Shown one piece after another: positions 63,991-64,000 of a stretch of 64,000 nt of DNA; within the stretch, counting starts at the first letter, position 1; every line of letters starts with the position of its first letter. Origin of the DNA: Brucella pituitosa (GTDB taxonomy: Bacteria > Pseudomonadota > Alphaproteobacteria > Rhizobiales > Rhizobiaceae); NCBI RefSeq assembly GCF_003049685.1, contig NZ_PYSY02000003.1, positions 372,001 to 436,000 on the forward strand. The letters are read 5' to 3'. The notes beneath the pieces were generated by a model that was given only the letters and a program-made list of their open reading frames with translations, had not been told where the DNA came from and made no database searches. The translations under genes and the position numbers were made by a program.

Positions 63991-64000
63991 TTTCGCTTCC

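Noticed and set aside
1..64000. tRNA, rRNA or CRISPR array
   Set aside because: I looked for TTCGA-type T-arms with matching acceptor stems and for regularly spaced repeats. Matches such as GTTCGAA near 4431 lack a cloverleaf, and no spaced repeat array was found.

Overview
The window looks like part of an alphaproteobacterial replicon of the order Rhizobiales. The gene content and protein style best fit the Brucella/Ochrobactrum group, but this is inference from protein families and promoter type, with no database check. Moderate-GC housekeeping-style accessory genes are interrupted by degraded intergenic stretches, gene relics and mobile-element cargo. This suggests a chromosome II, chromid or large-plasmid region that gains and loses genes. 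No rRNA, tRNA or CRISPR array was seen.

Layout. (1) 1-7.5 kb: a stress-response island of small proteins (DUF3008, a YciF-type ferritin-like protein, DUF3182, PepSY, a glycine-zipper stress protein, a tandem-repeat hydrophilic protein, tiny membrane proteins), an EcfG-like sigma factor with a degenerate receiver partner, and a general-stress SDR. At least four transcription units start with the alphaproteobacterial general-stress promoter GGAAC-N16-(C/G)GTT. (2) 8.4-12.6 kb: plasmid/ICE-type cargo (ParB-like protein, ArdB-type antirestriction protein, DUF932 protein) with structured purine-rich leaders. A matching leader lies at 45.5 kb in front of a strawberry-notch-like methyltransferase/helicase gene that is cut short by fused IS630/IS5 relics. 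(3) 13.9-21.5 kb: a DUF900 hydrolase and a CecR-type TetR repressor divergent from a ybhGFSR-type ABC exporter. (4) 21.9-30.4 kb: GNAT, a DUF6602 nuclease-like protein, a Tat-exported aspartoacylase-like protein, a MliC-type lysozyme inhibitor, and a LysR/MFS/cyclophilin-like/hydrolase cluster. (5) 30.7-39 kb: an aaeXAB-type aromatic-acid efflux operon with a divergent AraC regulator, then AraC/SDR and HxlR/NmrA divergent pairs. (6) 39.1-44.5 kb: a two-component system in line with macA-macB. (7) 48.3-54.2 kb: ArsR/SRPBCC, a ClpP paralogue, a TetR-controlled MFS pump with three operator palindromes, and an AraC-MFS pair. (8) 54.9-64 kb, visibly more AT-rich: small secreted proteins, a second DUF900 hydrolase, and a split urease locus (ureG on minus; ureDABC and a urea transporter on plus; ureJ-ureF on minus) with no ureE in view.

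How it fits together. Much of the window is stress or toxic-compound handling: sigma-controlled stress proteins, five export systems with their own regulators, and a urea-uptake/urease/nickel-import unit that would raise pH in acid. The most interesting unexplained signals are the repeated structured leaders on the mobile cargo genes, the dense general-stress promoter island with an extra sigma factor, and the unusual arrangement of the urease locus.
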